Shown here in pieces: positions 16,520-25,440 of a stretch of 64,000 bases of DNA. This stretch comes from Streptomyces sp. NBC_01142 (lineage in GTDB: Bacteria > Actinomycetota > Actinomycetes > Streptomycetales > Streptomycetaceae). The stretch is taken from assembly GCF_026341125.1 (NCBI RefSeq), contig NZ_JAPEOR010000002.1, positions 1,426,001-1,490,000 on the forward strand, given 5' to 3'. The position numbers were made by a program, and so were the translations under genes. A model generated the notes under the pieces. It did not search any database. It worked only from the letters and a program-made list of their open reading frames with translations, and was not told the origin of the DNA. Each line of letters opens with the position of its first letter. Positions within the stretch are counted from its first letter, which is position 1.

Positions 16520-18471
16520 GCGGGCCGGGTGGACGCATGATGATGGGCCCCGCCGAACGGTCCATGGACTTCAAGGGCTCGGGCAGACGGCTGCTGCGGC
16601 GGTTCGCGCCGGAGCGGGCCACGCTGGGGGTGATGCTCGCGGCGGGTGTGCTGAGCGTCGCGTTCTCGGTGGTCGGGCCGATGATCCTGGGGTGGGCGAC
16701 CGATCTGGTCTTCGCGGGGGTCGTCGGCCGCGAGATGACGGACGGGACCAGCAAGGCCCAGGCGATCGACGCGCTGCGGGACGAGGGCGACGGCGGGCTG
16801 GCCGAGATGCTCTCCGGGGTCGACTTCGTGCCCGGCCACGGCATCGACTTCGGCGCCGTACGCGAGGTGCTGCTGATGGCGCTGGTGGTGTACGTGGCCG
16901 CCGGGCTGCTGATGCTGGTGTCAACACGGCTGTCGATCCGGGTGATCAACCGGACGATGTACCGGATGCGGGCGGATGTACAGGCGAAGCTCTCGCGGCT
17001 GCCGCTGTCGTACTTCGACCGGGCCAAGCGCGGCGAGGTGCTCAGCCGGGCGACGAACGACATCGACAACATCTCGCAGACCATGCAGCAGACGATGGGG
17101 CAGCTGATCAACTCGCTGCTGACCATCGTGGGCGTACTGGCGATGATGTTCTGGATCTCGCCGCTGCTGGCGCTGGTCGCGCTGGTGACCGTGCCGGTTT
17201 CGGTGTTCGTCGCGACGCAGGTCGGCAAGCGCTCGCAGCCGCAGTTCGTGCAGCAGTGGAAGTCCACGGGCAAGCTCAACGCCCATGTCGAGGAGATGTA
17301 CTCCGGTCATGCGCTGGTGAAGGTCTTCGGGCGGCAGGACGAGTCGGCCGAGGCCTTCGCCGAGCAGAACGAGGCGCTGTACCAGGCAGGTTTCAAGGCC
17401 CAGTTCAACAGCGGGGTCATGCAGCCGCTGATGTTCTTCGTCTCCAACCTCAACTATGTGCTGGTGGCGGTCGTCGGCGGGCTGCGGGTCGCGTCCGGCG
17501 CACTGTCGATCGGAGATGTGCAGGCGTTCGTGCAGTATTCGCGGCAGTTCTCGATGCCGCTGACGCAGGTCGCCTCGATGGCGAATCTGGTGCAGTCGGG
17601 CGTCGCTTCGGCCGAGCGGGTCTTCGAGCTGCTGGACGCTCAGGAGCAGGAGCCCGACGCTGCCCCTGCCTTTGCCTTCGCCGGGGAGGCCCCGTCTTCG
17701 GCCGAGTCGGCGGGCCGGCCGCTGGGGCAGGTCTCACTGGAAGAGGTCGCGTTCCGGTACGAGCCGGACAAGCCGCTCATCGAGGATCTGTCGCTGAGTG
17801 TGGAGCCGGGGCACACGGTGGCGATCGTCGGGCCGACGGGGGCCGGGAAGACGACCCTGGTGAATCTGCTGATGCGGTTCTACGAGGTGACCGGCGGCCG
17901 GATCACTCTGGACGGCGTGGACATCGCGAAGATGTCGCGTGAGGAGCTGCGTTCCGGGATCGGGATGGTGCTCCAGGACACCTGGCTGTTCGGCGGCACG
18001 ATCGCGGACAACATCGCGTACGGCTCCGCCCGCGAGGTGACGCGCGAGGAGATCGAGGAGGCGGCGCGGGCGGCCCACGCCGACCGTTTCGTACGGACCC
18101 TGCCCGACGGCTACGACACGGTGATCGACGACGAGGGCTCGGGCGTGAGCGCCGGCGAGAAGCAGCTGATCACCATCGCTCGGGCGTTCCTGTCCGACCC
18201 GGTGATCCTGGTGCTGGACGAGGCGACCAGCTCGGTGGACACCCGTACCGAGGTGCTGATCCAGAAGGCGATGGCGCGTCTGGCCCATGGGCGTACGAGC
18301 TTTGTGATCGCGCACCGGCTCTCCACCATCAGGGACGCAGATGTGATCTTGGTGATGGAGAATGGCTCGATCGTCGAACAGGGCACGCATGACGGGCTGC
18401 TGGCGGCCGAGGGCGCGTACGCGCGCCTGTACGCGGCGCAGTTCGCGCAGGCGGTGGCCGAGGTCGACTGA
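16516..18471 (+). CDS. ABC exporter A, subunit 2 (canonical-site half)
   Basis: A 651-residue partner of the upstream half-transporter, starting inside its stop codon. It has six membrane helices and an ATP-binding domain with Walker A GPTGAGKTT, a variant signature (SAGEKQL) and canonical Walker B VLVLDEATSSVD with the catalytic glutamate. The variant signature faces the degenerate Walker B of subunit 1, so this pair should have one active ATPase site. Relative to its paralogue (617 residues) it has extra residues between helices 1 and 2 and in the linker before the ATPase domain (about 380-400). Bases 17744-18023 are identical to the paralogue on the other strand. Confidence 0.88.
   Translation: MSGPGGRMMMGPAERSMDFKGSGRRLLRRFAPERATLGVMLAAGVLSVAFSVVGPMILGWATDLVFAGVVGREMTDGTSKAQAIDALRDEGDGGLAEMLSGVDFVPGHGIDFGAVREVLLMALVVYVAAGLLMLVSTRLSIRVINRTMYRMRADVQAKLSRLPLSYFDRAKRGEVLSRATNDIDNISQTMQQTMGQLINSLLTIVGVLAMMFWISPLLALVALVTVPVSVFVATQVGKRSQPQFVQQWKSTGKLNAHVEEMYSGHALVKVFGRQDESAEAFAEQNEALYQAGFKAQFNSGVMQPLMFFVSNLNYVLVAVVGGLRVASGALSIGDVQAFVQYSRQFSMPLTQVASMANLVQSGVASAERVFELLDAQEQEPDAAPAFAFAGEAPSSAESAGRPLGQVSLEEVAFRYEPDKPLIEDLSLSVEPGHTVAIVGPTGAGKTTLVNLLMRFYEVTGGRITLDGVDIAKMSREELRSGIGMVLQDTWLFGGTIADNIAYGSAREVTREEIEEAARAAHADRFVRTLPDGYDTVIDDEGSGVSAGEKQLITIARAFLSDPVILVLDEATSSVDTRTEVLIQKAMARLAHGRTSFVIAHRLSTIRDADVILVMENGSIVEQGTHDGLLAAEGAYARLYAAQFAQAVAEVD
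17744..18023 (+). repeat. 280-bp tract identical to 33239-33518 (inverted)
   Basis: Read by eye base for base, this stretch of the exporter A subunit 2 gene matches the reverse complement of 33239-33518 without a difference, including every third codon position. It covers the start of the ATPase domain through Walker A to DNIAYG. Immediately outside both ends the two genes differ. This is best explained by gene conversion. Confidence 0.92.
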
Positions 18472-18510
18472 AGCACCGGCACATGACGGGGAACACGGGG
18501 GACCGCAAGC

Positions 18511-18804
18511 GTGGAGAACAGCACGAAGGACGGCAAGGCAGGCAACGGGAGTCCGGTGGGCACGGCTATGGCGGCGGGACTGTCGCTGGGGCTGTGCGCC
18601 GGGATCGTCCTCGGACTGCTCGTCTTCGACAACCTGGGTCTGGGCCTTGGGCTGGGGATGTGCCTCGGGGTGGCCGTCGGCGCGGGGATCGATGCGGCGC
18701 GCAAGAAGCGCGAGCCGGACGCTTCGGGCTCTTTGGACTCTTCGGGGGCTTCGGGGGCTTCGGACTCTTCGGGGGCTTCGGGGGCTTCGGGCGAGGACGT
18801 GTAA
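18511..18804 (+). CDS. Small glycine-rich membrane protein
   Basis: A 97-residue protein. Two membrane helices rich in glycine and leucine (MAAGLSLGLCAGIVLGLLVF and LGLGLGLGMCLGVAVGAGID) are followed by a positive stop-transfer sequence (ARKKREP). The tail is low-complexity (GASGASDSSGASGASG), produced by a GGGGGCTTC-like tandem repeat. The GTG at 18511 starts 39 bases after the exporter, so it may be co-transcribed. Function is unknown. The repeat tail probably varies between strains. Confidence 0.6.
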   Translation: MENSTKDGKAGNGSPVGTAMAAGLSLGLCAGIVLGLLVFDNLGLGLGLGMCLGVAVGAGIDAARKKREPDASGSLDSSGASGASDSSGASGASGEDV

Positions 18805-18823
18805 GCCCGGGAATCCGCGGCCG

Positions 18824-18848
18824 GGCCCCGCGCCTGGAGCGCGGGGCC
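18824..18848. terminator. Bidirectional hairpin between convergent genes
   Basis: GGCCCCGCGC (18824-18833) and GCGCGGGGCC (18839-18848) pair perfectly around the loop CTGGA. It lies 20 bases past the small membrane protein and 62 bases past the stop of the convergent sigma factor gene, so it may serve both. Confidence 0.65.
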
Positions 18849-18909
18849 GGGACGGAGCCCAGTTGCGGGAAGGGGCGGGGTGGTACGGGCCCGCGCGGCG
18901 GGAGGCGCG

Positions 18910-20217
18910 TCAGTCCAGATAGCCGCGGAGTTGGTCGGCGAAGGCGTGGTCGCGCAGCTTGCTGAGGGTCTTGGACTCGATCTGGCGGATGCGTTCGCGT
19001 GTCACGCCGAAGATCCGGCCGATCTCTTCGAGCGTGCGCGGCCGGCCGTCGACCAGTCCGTACCGCAGCTGGACGACCTTGCGTTCGCGCTCGCCGAGGG
19101 TGGAGAGCACGGCCTCGAGGTGCTCGCGCAGCAGCAGGAAGGCGGCGGACTCGACGGGCGAGGCGGCGTCGCCGTCCTCGATCAGGTCCCCGAGGGCGAC
19201 GTCGTCCTCCTCCCCCACGGGAGCGTGCAGGGAGACAGGCTCCTGGGCCAGCCGCAGCACCTCGCTGACCCGCTCCGAGGGCAGGTCCAGCTGGCCGGCG
19301 ACCTCTTGGGGAGTGGGTTCGTAACCGCGCTCCTGGAGCATCCGGCGCTGAACCCGTATGACCCGGTTGATCAGCTCGACGACATGGACCGGGACGCGGA
19401 TGGTCCGCGCCTGGTCGGCCAGCGCCCGGGACATGGCCTGGCGGATCCACCAGGTGGCGTAGGTCGAGAACTTGTAGCCGCGGGCGTAGTCGAATTTCTC
19501 AACTGCCCTGATCAGGCCCAGGTTTCCCTCCTGGACGAGGTCGAGCATGGTCAGTCCGCGGCCGACGTAGCGCTTGGCCACGGAGACCACGAGGCGGAGG
19601 TTGGCCTCGATCAGCCGGCGCTTGGCCATCCGGCCCATGACGACCAGCTTGTCGAGATCGACGGCGAGTTGGGAGTCGTCCAGGTCGGGAGTGATGCTGA
19701 GTTTCTCCTCGGCGAACAGCCCCGCCTCGACGCGGCGCGCCAGCTCCACCTCCTCGACGGCGGTGAGCAGCGGAATCCTGCCGATCTCCCGCAGATACTG
19801 GCGGAACAGGTCGGAGGAGGGCCCGCTGTTGTCCGCACGGCTGCCGGACCGCCGTACCGCAGGCTCCGGAACTTCCACGGGATCCTCGACGACGGTCTCC
19901 GGGACCGCTCCCGGCACCGCCTCGGGGTGATGTACGGCCCGGCTCTGCGCGGGGACCTGCGCGGGGACGGACTGCGCGGGGACGGCCGCGACAGTATCGG
20001 TCTCGGTCAGGGTCTGGGTCTGCACGGGGGCGACCTCCAGGGTGATCGCTGCCGGGTCGGGGGTGTGCGGCAGCGGGACGGAGGCGGCCGGGCCGCATTC
20101 CGTCCCGTACACGTTGAGCGGATCCGCGGGGGTGAGAGGGCCACTGTGGGTGGACCGGCCGCGCTCCGGGGACTCAGGCACCGCACCCCAGTGTGGGGTA
20201 CGACACATCGCTGCCAC
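18910..20217 (-). CDS. hrdA: Principal-like sigma factor, HrdA type
   Basis: A sigma-70 protein of about 435 residues. A poorly conserved, proline- and valine-rich N-terminal segment (about 130 residues) precedes region 1.2 ([20 protein letters not shown]). Region 2 follows ([40 protein letters not shown]), then region 3 and region 4 ([20 protein letters not shown]). It lacks the long acidic region of HrdB, so it belongs with the non-essential Hrd paralogues. The position next to dnaG and after an exporter pair is the arrangement I recall for hrdA. The start is uncertain: GTG 20217 and ATG 20208 are both possible and neither has a clear ribosome binding site. Confidence 0.82.
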   Translation of the reverse strand: MAAMCRTPHWGAVPESPERGRSTHSGPLTPADPLNVYGTECGPAASVPLPHTPDPAAITLEVAPVQTQTLTETDTVAAVPAQSVPAQVPAQSRAVHHPEAVPGAVPETVVEDPVEVPEPAVRRSGSRADNSGPSSDLFRQYLREIGRIPLLTAVEEVELARRVEAGLFAEEKLSITPDLDDSQLAVDLDKLVVMGRMAKRRLIEANLRLVVSVAKRYVGRGLTMLDLVQEGNLGLIRAVEKFDYARGYKFSTYATWWIRQAMSRALADQARTIRVPVHVVELINRVIRVQRRMLQERGYEPTPQEVAGQLDLPSERVSEVLRLAQEPVSLHAPVGEEDDVALGDLIEDGDAASPVESAAFLLLREHLEAVLSTLGERERKVVQLRYGLVDGRPRTLEEIGRIFGVTRERIRQIESKTLSKLRDHAFADQLRGYLD

Positions 20218-20300
20218 GAGGGGCGTGCGGTGACTTTCTGAGTCCCGTGCGTGACCGGGCGGTTACCCCAGCAGGATCTTCAAGCGGTGGGTGAGGCTCA

Positions 20301-20520
20301 GGGGGTGTCGTTTGGATCAGGCTGGATCAGTGAGCGGGGTCCGGCGATGGGGACACCTCCCGTGCCCGAAGGGCTACGGGGGAGGATCGCAAGGCGGAGG
20401 ATGGGGGTCCCCCCGCCGAAGGCAGGGGGAGAGTCCATGCGGAGCGCCGGCGACTGACGACAACGCAGCGAGGTGCCGTGCCAGGGCACGCGAGCCCGGC
20501 AAGATCCAAACGACACCCCC
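20301..20520. repeat. Long palindromic intergenic element after dnaG
   Basis: The 18-base arm GGGGGTGTCGTTTGGATC at 20301-20318 is perfectly inverted at 20503-20520, ending on the base before the dnaG stop codon. Between the arms are two smaller hairpins: CTCCCGT...ACGGGGGAG near 20356-20382 and a GTCCCCCC/GGGGGGAG type near 20408-20430. A shorter relative lies after the chelatase gene at 25355-25440. This looks like a streptomycete interspersed palindromic repeat that may also terminate dnaG transcription. The remaining bases of the gap (20218-20300) hold the hrdA upstream region. Confidence 0.7.
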
Positions 20521-22431
20521 TTAGAGAGCGTCCGCGCCCTGGTTGCGCAGGGACCGGCCGTACTGCTGGAGCACCCACAGTTCGTTCGCCACGGCCGTGT
20601 GGCGCTCCGGGTCCGCGTTCGGTCCGAGGCGGGCGAGGGTGCCCTGGACGTCGCGGATACGGCGGTCGACCGCACGCAGCCGGACCTGGACGAGCTGCAT
20701 GCCCGCATACGTCTCGTCGACCGTCCGCGCGTGGACGGCTTCGACGGCGAGCTCGGTGACCAGGGCGCGCACGGTGTCGTTCGGTGCGGCCTCGCGGACC
20801 CGCGCGAGGTAGTCGGGGGCGTCCTGGGTGCCCTCTTCGGCGCCGCCCGCCTCCGCGATGGTCTGGCGCACCGCGGCGTACGGCGGTGCGGTGAACTCGT
20901 CGATGCCGTACGCGTCGAAGGCCGGGGAGACCAGGCCCGGGTGCTGGAGGGCGAGCTTGAGCAGCTCGCGCTCGGTGCGGTGGGCGGGGCTGCGCAGATT
21001 GAGCGCGGGGCCGGCGGGTCCTGCCGGAGTCTGCTGGGCGTTCTGGTTCTCGTACGAGGAGGTGGCGCGGGACGGGGCCGCCGGGCCGCGGCCGCCGCGG
21101 TCGCGGGCCCACCGCGCGAGCTGGGCGACCCGCTTGACCACGAACTGGGTGTCGAGAATGCCGAGGATGCCGGCCAGCTGCACGGCCGACTCGTGCTGAA
21201 TGGCGATGTTCTTGATGCCCGCGACGATCGGGGCGGCCTCGTCCAGTGCGGCGGCACGGCCCGCGGGCGTCTCCAGATTGTGGCGGGTCACGACATGGCG
21301 GATCGCGAACTCGAAGAGCGGGGTGCGGGTTTCGACGAGCTTCTGCACCGCGCCGTCGCCCTCCGCCAGACGCAGCTCGCAGGGGTCCATGCCCCCGGGA
21401 GTGATCGCGATGGAGGTCTCCGCGGCGAACTTCTGGTCGTCCTCGAAGGCGCGCAGTGCGGCCTTCTGGCCGGCCGCGTCACCGTCGAAGGTGAAGATCA
21501 CCTCGGCGGTGGCGTTGTCCATCAGGAGCCGGCGGAGGATCTTGATGTGGTCGCCGCCGAAGGACGTGCCACAGGTCGCGATCGCCGTGGTGACGCCCGC
21601 GAGATGGCAGGCCATGACGTCGGTGTACCCCTCGACGACGACGGCCGTGCTGCTCTTGGCGATCTCCTTCTTGGCGAGGTCGATGCCGTACAGCACCTGG
21701 GACTTCTTGTAGATCGCCGTCTCGGGGGTGTTCAGGTACTTCGGGCCGTTGTCGTCGTCGCGCAGCTTGCGGGCGCCGAAGCCGACGACCTCGCCGGTGA
21801 TGTCGCGGATCGGCCACATCAGACGGCCGCGGAAACGGTCGATGGGGCCGCGGCGGCCGTCCTGGGAGAGGCCGGAGAGGATCAGCTCCTTGTCGCTGAA
21901 GCCCTTGCCGCGCAGATAGCGGGTGAGATGGTCCCAGCCCGCCGGGCTGTAGCCGACGCCGAAGTGCTGGGCGGCCCCCTGGTCGAAGCCGCGACCGGCG
22001 AGGAACTTCCGGCCGATCTCCGCCTCGGGGCCGTCCAGCTGTTCGACGTAGAACAGCGCGGCGGCCTTGTGTGCCTCGACCAGACGGATGCGCTCGCCCC
22101 GCTGGTGGGTGGGGTTGTACCCGCCCTCCTCGTAGCGCAGGGTGATGCCCGCCGTCCCGGCGAGGCGCTCGACCGTCTCCGAGAAGGAGAGATGGTCGAT
22201 CTTCATCACGAAGGCGATGGTGTCTCCTCCCTCCTGGCAGCCGAAGCAGTGGAAGAGACCCTTGCTCGGGCTGACCTGGAAGGAGGGGGACTTCTCATCG
22301 TGAAAGGGACAGAGGCCTTTGAGGTTTCCGCCGCCGGCGTTGCGCAGCTGGAGGTATTCGGACACGACGGCGTCGATCGGGACCGCGTCCCGTACCGCCT
22401 TCACGTCGTCGTCGTTGATCCTGCCTGCCAC
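20521..22431 (-). CDS. dnaG: DNA primase
   Basis: A 636-residue replicative primase, which makes RNA primers at the fork. The CHC2 zinc finger uses C41, H44, C62 and C65 (CPFHDEKSPS, LFHCFGCQEGGD). The TOPRIM catalytic core contains VVVEGYTDVMACHLAG (glutamate) and FTFDGDAAGQKAA (DxD). The C-terminal third (after about residue 430) is the helicase-binding domain with the usual low-complexity hinge. It is transcribed toward hrdA on the same strand. The stop codon abuts the arm of a palindromic repeat. Length is normal. Confidence 0.95.
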   Translation of the reverse strand: MAGRINDDDVKAVRDAVPIDAVVSEYLQLRNAGGGNLKGLCPFHDEKSPSFQVSPSKGLFHCFGCQEGGDTIAFVMKIDHLSFSETVERLAGTAGITLRYEEGGYNPTHQRGERIRLVEAHKAAALFYVEQLDGPEAEIGRKFLAGRGFDQGAAQHFGVGYSPAGWDHLTRYLRGKGFSDKELILSGLSQDGRRGPIDRFRGRLMWPIRDITGEVVGFGARKLRDDDNGPKYLNTPETAIYKKSQVLYGIDLAKKEIAKSSTAVVVEGYTDVMACHLAGVTTAIATCGTSFGGDHIKILRRLLMDNATAEVIFTFDGDAAGQKAALRAFEDDQKFAAETSIAITPGGMDPCELRLAEGDGAVQKLVETRTPLFEFAIRHVVTRHNLETPAGRAAALDEAAPIVAGIKNIAIQHESAVQLAGILGILDTQFVVKRVAQLARWARDRGGRGPAAPSRATSSYENQNAQQTPAGPAGPALNLRSPAHRTERELLKLALQHPGLVSPAFDAYGIDEFTAPPYAAVRQTIAEAGGAEEGTQDAPDYLARVREAAPNDTVRALVTELAVEAVHARTVDETYAGMQLVQVRLRAVDRRIRDVQGTLARLGPNADPERHTAVANELWVLQQYGRSLRNQGADAL

Positions 22432-22465
22432 GCGTGAAGTCTACGGTGGCGCGGTGACACTCCTG

Positions 22466-23728
22466 TCAGCCGTCGAGAGATGTGAGCGGTACGGACGGGT
22501 CGCCCAGGGCATCGGGGTTCACCGGTGCTCCGGTACGGATCAACTGCTGGATGGGCTCGGTGACGTCCCACACATTGACGTTCATCCCGGCAAGCACCCG
22601 GCGGTCCTTGAGCCAGAAGGCGATGAACTCCCGTTTTCCGACGTCGCCGCGCAGGACCACCTGGTCGTACGAGCCGGGCGGTGCCCAGCCCGAGTACTCC
22701 AGGCCCAGGTCGTACTGGTCGGAGAAGAAGTACGGAATGCGGTCGTAGGAGACGTCCTGGCCGAGCATGGCGCGGGCGGCGGCCGGGCCGCCGTTGAGGG
22801 CGTTCGCCCAGTGCTCGACGCGCAGCCGGGCATCGAGGAGCGGGTGGTGGGCGGCCGCCACGTCGCCCGCCGCGTAGATGTCCGGGTCGGAGGTGCGCAG
22901 GCTCGCGTCGACGGCGATGCCGCCACCGTGGGCCCGGTCGGCGAGGGCGAGCCCGGCGGCTTCGGCCAGCGCGGCGCGCGGCGCGGCACCGATTGCGGCG
23001 AGGACACCGTGGGCCGGGTGTTCCTCGCCGTCGTCCGTACGGGCCGCGAGCACCACGCCGTCCTGTCCGGTGATCTCGGTGAGGCGGACGCCGAAGTGGA
23101 AGCGGACGCCGTGCTCGGCGTGCAGTTCGGTGAAGACCTGGCCCAGCTCCGGGCCGATGACCTGGTGGAGCGGGGTGGGTTCCGGTTCGACGACGGTGAC
23201 CTCGGCGCCGTAGCCGCGGGCGGCCGCCGCGACCTCCAGACCGATCCAGCCGGCGCCCGCGATGACCAGATGCCCGTTGTCGCGGCCGAGGGCGGTGAGT
23301 ACCCGGCGCAGCCGGTCGGCGTGGGCGAGCCGGCGCAGATGGTGGACACCGGCGAGGCCCGTGCCGGGGATGTCGAGTCGGCGCGGCTCGGCACCGGTGG
23401 CGAGCAGCAGCTTGTCGTAGTGGACGACGGTGGCATCGCCCAGGCGTACCGACTTCGCGTCGCGGTCGATGGCGACGACGGTCTGGCCGAGGTGGAGTTC
23501 GATGTCGGCCTGTGCGTACCAGGCCGGCTCATGGACGAAGACGCTGTCGCGCTCCTCCTTGCCCGTCAGATAGCCCTTGGACAGCGGCGGGCGTTCATAG
23601 GGGTGGTCGCGTTCGTCACCGATGAGGATCACTCGTCCGGTGAACCCTTCGGCACGGAGGGTCTCGGCCGCCTTGGCCCCGGCCAGTCCACCGCCGACGA
23701 TGACGAATGTCCGATGTGCGTCGACCAC
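22466..23728 (-). CDS. FAD-dependent ferredoxin/rubredoxin reductase-like oxidoreductase
   Basis: A 420-residue two-dinucleotide-domain flavoprotein. The FAD-binding motif is VIVGGGLAGAKAAETLRAEG near the N-terminus, and the NAD(P)-binding motif is GAGWIGLEVAAAARGYGAEV. The second FAD contact is TSDPDIYAAGDVA. The C-terminal domain (after about 330) resembles the reductase C domain of ferredoxin reductases that serve dioxygenases and P450s. It probably passes electrons from NAD(P)H to a small iron-sulphur protein, but no ferredoxin gene is adjacent. Its closeness to nitrogen-assimilation genes may be coincidental. Confidence 0.82.
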   Translation of the reverse strand: MVDAHRTFVIVGGGLAGAKAAETLRAEGFTGRVILIGDERDHPYERPPLSKGYLTGKEERDSVFVHEPAWYAQADIELHLGQTVVAIDRDAKSVRLGDATVVHYDKLLLATGAEPRRLDIPGTGLAGVHHLRRLAHADRLRRVLTALGRDNGHLVIAGAGWIGLEVAAAARGYGAEVTVVEPEPTPLHQVIGPELGQVFTELHAEHGVRFHFGVRLTEITGQDGVVLAARTDDGEEHPAHGVLAAIGAAPRAALAEAAGLALADRAHGGGIAVDASLRTSDPDIYAAGDVAAAHHPLLDARLRVEHWANALNGGPAAARAMLGQDVSYDRIPYFFSDQYDLGLEYSGWAPPGSYDQVVLRGDVGKREFIAFWLKDRRVLAGMNVNVWDVTEPIQQLIRTGAPVNPDALGDPSVPLTSLDG

Positions 23729-23928
23729 GTGATGCCTCCTCTTTGCTTCTACGCTGCACAGCCTTCAGCGAGCGTCCCGCACGGAGCGTGAAGGCGGAAG
23801 AGGGAGTGATTCCTGGGCGTGTCATATCGGGCATAACGGTCTCAGGGTGGACCAGGGGGATCAGGACAGCGGCGCAACGTGAGCGCGGCGCGGATCAGGG
23901 GGCGGCGCGGATCAGGCGCGGCGCGACG

Positions 23929-25269
23929 TCAGCGGCGGCCCGTGAGGTGGGCGTGCAGGGCGCGCGCCGAGGCGTCCGTGAGGGAGGCGATATGGTCGAC
24001 GATCACCCGCTTGCGCGCCCTGTCGTCCGGTGCCGTCTCGAACAGGGCCCGGAACTGCGGGTCGAGGCCTTCGGGGGCGCGGGCCGTGAGAGCCTCGGCG
24101 AGCTCGGCCAGCACGATGCGCTGATCGGCGCGGAGGGCCTCCTGCTCGGAGCGCTGCATCACATAACGGTCGGCGACGGCCTTGAGGACCGCGCATTCGT
24201 TGCGGGTGGCGAGCGGGACGACCAGCTCGGCGGCGTACCGGGTGAGCCGCCCGGTGCCGTACGCCCGGCGGGTTGCGCCCTCGGCGGCAAGACAGAAACG
24301 GCCGATGAGCTGGCTCGTCGCGTCCTTCAGCCGGGCCTGGGCGACGGCTGAGCCGTCGTAGTGGTGCGGCCACCACTCCTGGCCGACGAGGCGGTCGAGG
24401 GCGTCGGCGAGCTCCTGCGGGTCGGTGTCCTCGGGGACGTACCGCCCGATCGCCACCGCCCAGATGGCGCTGCGCTCCTGCTCGGAGAGGAGGGCGCCGG
24501 GGTCGACATGGCCGGCGTGCAGGCCGTCCTCGAAGTCGTGCACCGAATACGCCACATCGTCCGACCAGTCCATGACCTGGGCCTCGAAGCACTTGCGGTG
24601 CTCGGGTGCGCCCCGGCGGACCCATTCGAAGACCGGCAGGTCGTCCTCGTACACCCCGAATTTCACCGAGCCGGGCTCGGTGGGGTGCCCGCCGCGCGGC
24701 CAGGGATATTTGGTGGCGGCGTCCAGGGTGGCCCGGGTGAGATTGAGGCCGACGCTGACCAGCTCGCCCTCGGTCGCGGCAGCACCCGATGCCACAGCGT
24801 CGCTGTGGACGAACCGCTTGGGCTCGATCCGGGTCAGCAGCCGCAGCGACTGGGCGTTGCCCTCGAAGCCGCCGCAGTCCTTGGCGAAGTCGTTGAGGGC
24901 CTGCTCACCGTTGTGCCCGAAGGGCGGATGGCCCATGTCGTGGGCGAGGCAGGCGGCCTCGACCAGATCGGGGTCGCAGCCGAGCGCCGCGCCCAGTTCG
25001 CGCCCGACCTGGGCGCATTCCAGGGAGTGGGTCAGCCGGGTGCGCGGGCTGGCGTCCCAGACCTGGGTGCGTGTGCCGGGGGTGACCACCTGGGTCTTGC
25101 CGGCGAGGCGGCGCAGTGCGGAGGAGTGCAGCACGCGCGCGCGGTCGCGCTGGAAGGCGGTACGGCCGGGGCGTTTGTCCGGCTCGGCCGCCCACCGGAC
25201 GGTGGCCGCCTCGTCGTACACATCGGGGTCGTATGAATCGTATGAGGTGGTGCTGGTGGTGCCTTCCAT
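23929..25269 (-). CDS. dgt: Deoxyguanosinetriphosphate triphosphohydrolase-like HD enzyme
   Basis: A 446-residue HD-domain protein that removes triphosphate from dGTP-type nucleotides. Metal ligands are visible as [16 protein letters not shown] (H) and [16 protein letters not shown] (HD), with a later aspartate in [16 protein letters not shown]. The ATG at 25269 is preferred over an upstream start at 25323 because similarity begins at the low-complexity [19 protein letters not shown] segment and the upstream part is not family-like. It lies on the same strand as dnaG and the FAD oxidoreductase and may affect nucleotide pools at replication. Confidence 0.88.
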   Translation of the reverse strand: MEGTTSTTSYDSYDPDVYDEAATVRWAAEPDKRPGRTAFQRDRARVLHSSALRRLAGKTQVVTPGTRTQVWDASPRTRLTHSLECAQVGRELGAALGCDPDLVEAACLAHDMGHPPFGHNGEQALNDFAKDCGGFEGNAQSLRLLTRIEPKRFVHSDAVASGAAATEGELVSVGLNLTRATLDAATKYPWPRGGHPTEPGSVKFGVYEDDLPVFEWVRRGAPEHRKCFEAQVMDWSDDVAYSVHDFEDGLHAGHVDPGALLSEQERSAIWAVAIGRYVPEDTDPQELADALDRLVGQEWWPHHYDGSAVAQARLKDATSQLIGRFCLAAEGATRRAYGTGRLTRYAAELVVPLATRNECAVLKAVADRYVMQRSEQEALRADQRIVLAELAEALTARAPEGLDPQFRALFETAPDDRARKRVIVDHIASLTDASARALHAHLTGRR

Positions 25270-25354
25270 GCACCGACGGTATCCGGAGCCGGTGACAGGC
25301 GGGTGACGGTGGTGGCTGCGCACGGGCGAGTTCGCGCCGCTGAGTGCGGTGGCC

Positions 25355-25440
25355 AGGGGTGCCTTTGGATCAGGCGGGGACAGGCGGGGTCAGGCGGGAT
25401 CAGGCGGGGGCAGCCCGGCACGATCCGGAAGACACCCCCT
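25355..25440. repeat. Palindromic intergenic element after the chelatase gene
   Basis: AGGGGTGCCTTTGGATC (25355-25371) is imperfectly inverted as GATCCGGAAGACACCCCCT (25422-25440). Between them run CAGGCGGGA/T-type units about 10 bases long. It is related in arm sequence to the element at 20301-20520 and, like that one, ends exactly at the stop codon of a minus-strand gene. The inner CAGGCGGG units also resemble the 9-base repeat inside nasA. Confidence 0.6.

Noticed and set aside
20473..22437. 654-codon frame antisense to dnaG
   Set aside because: A mirror of the high-GC third-codon bias of dnaG. Its composition is Gly/Val/Asp/Arg-rich with no domain, and dnaG is unambiguous on the other strand.
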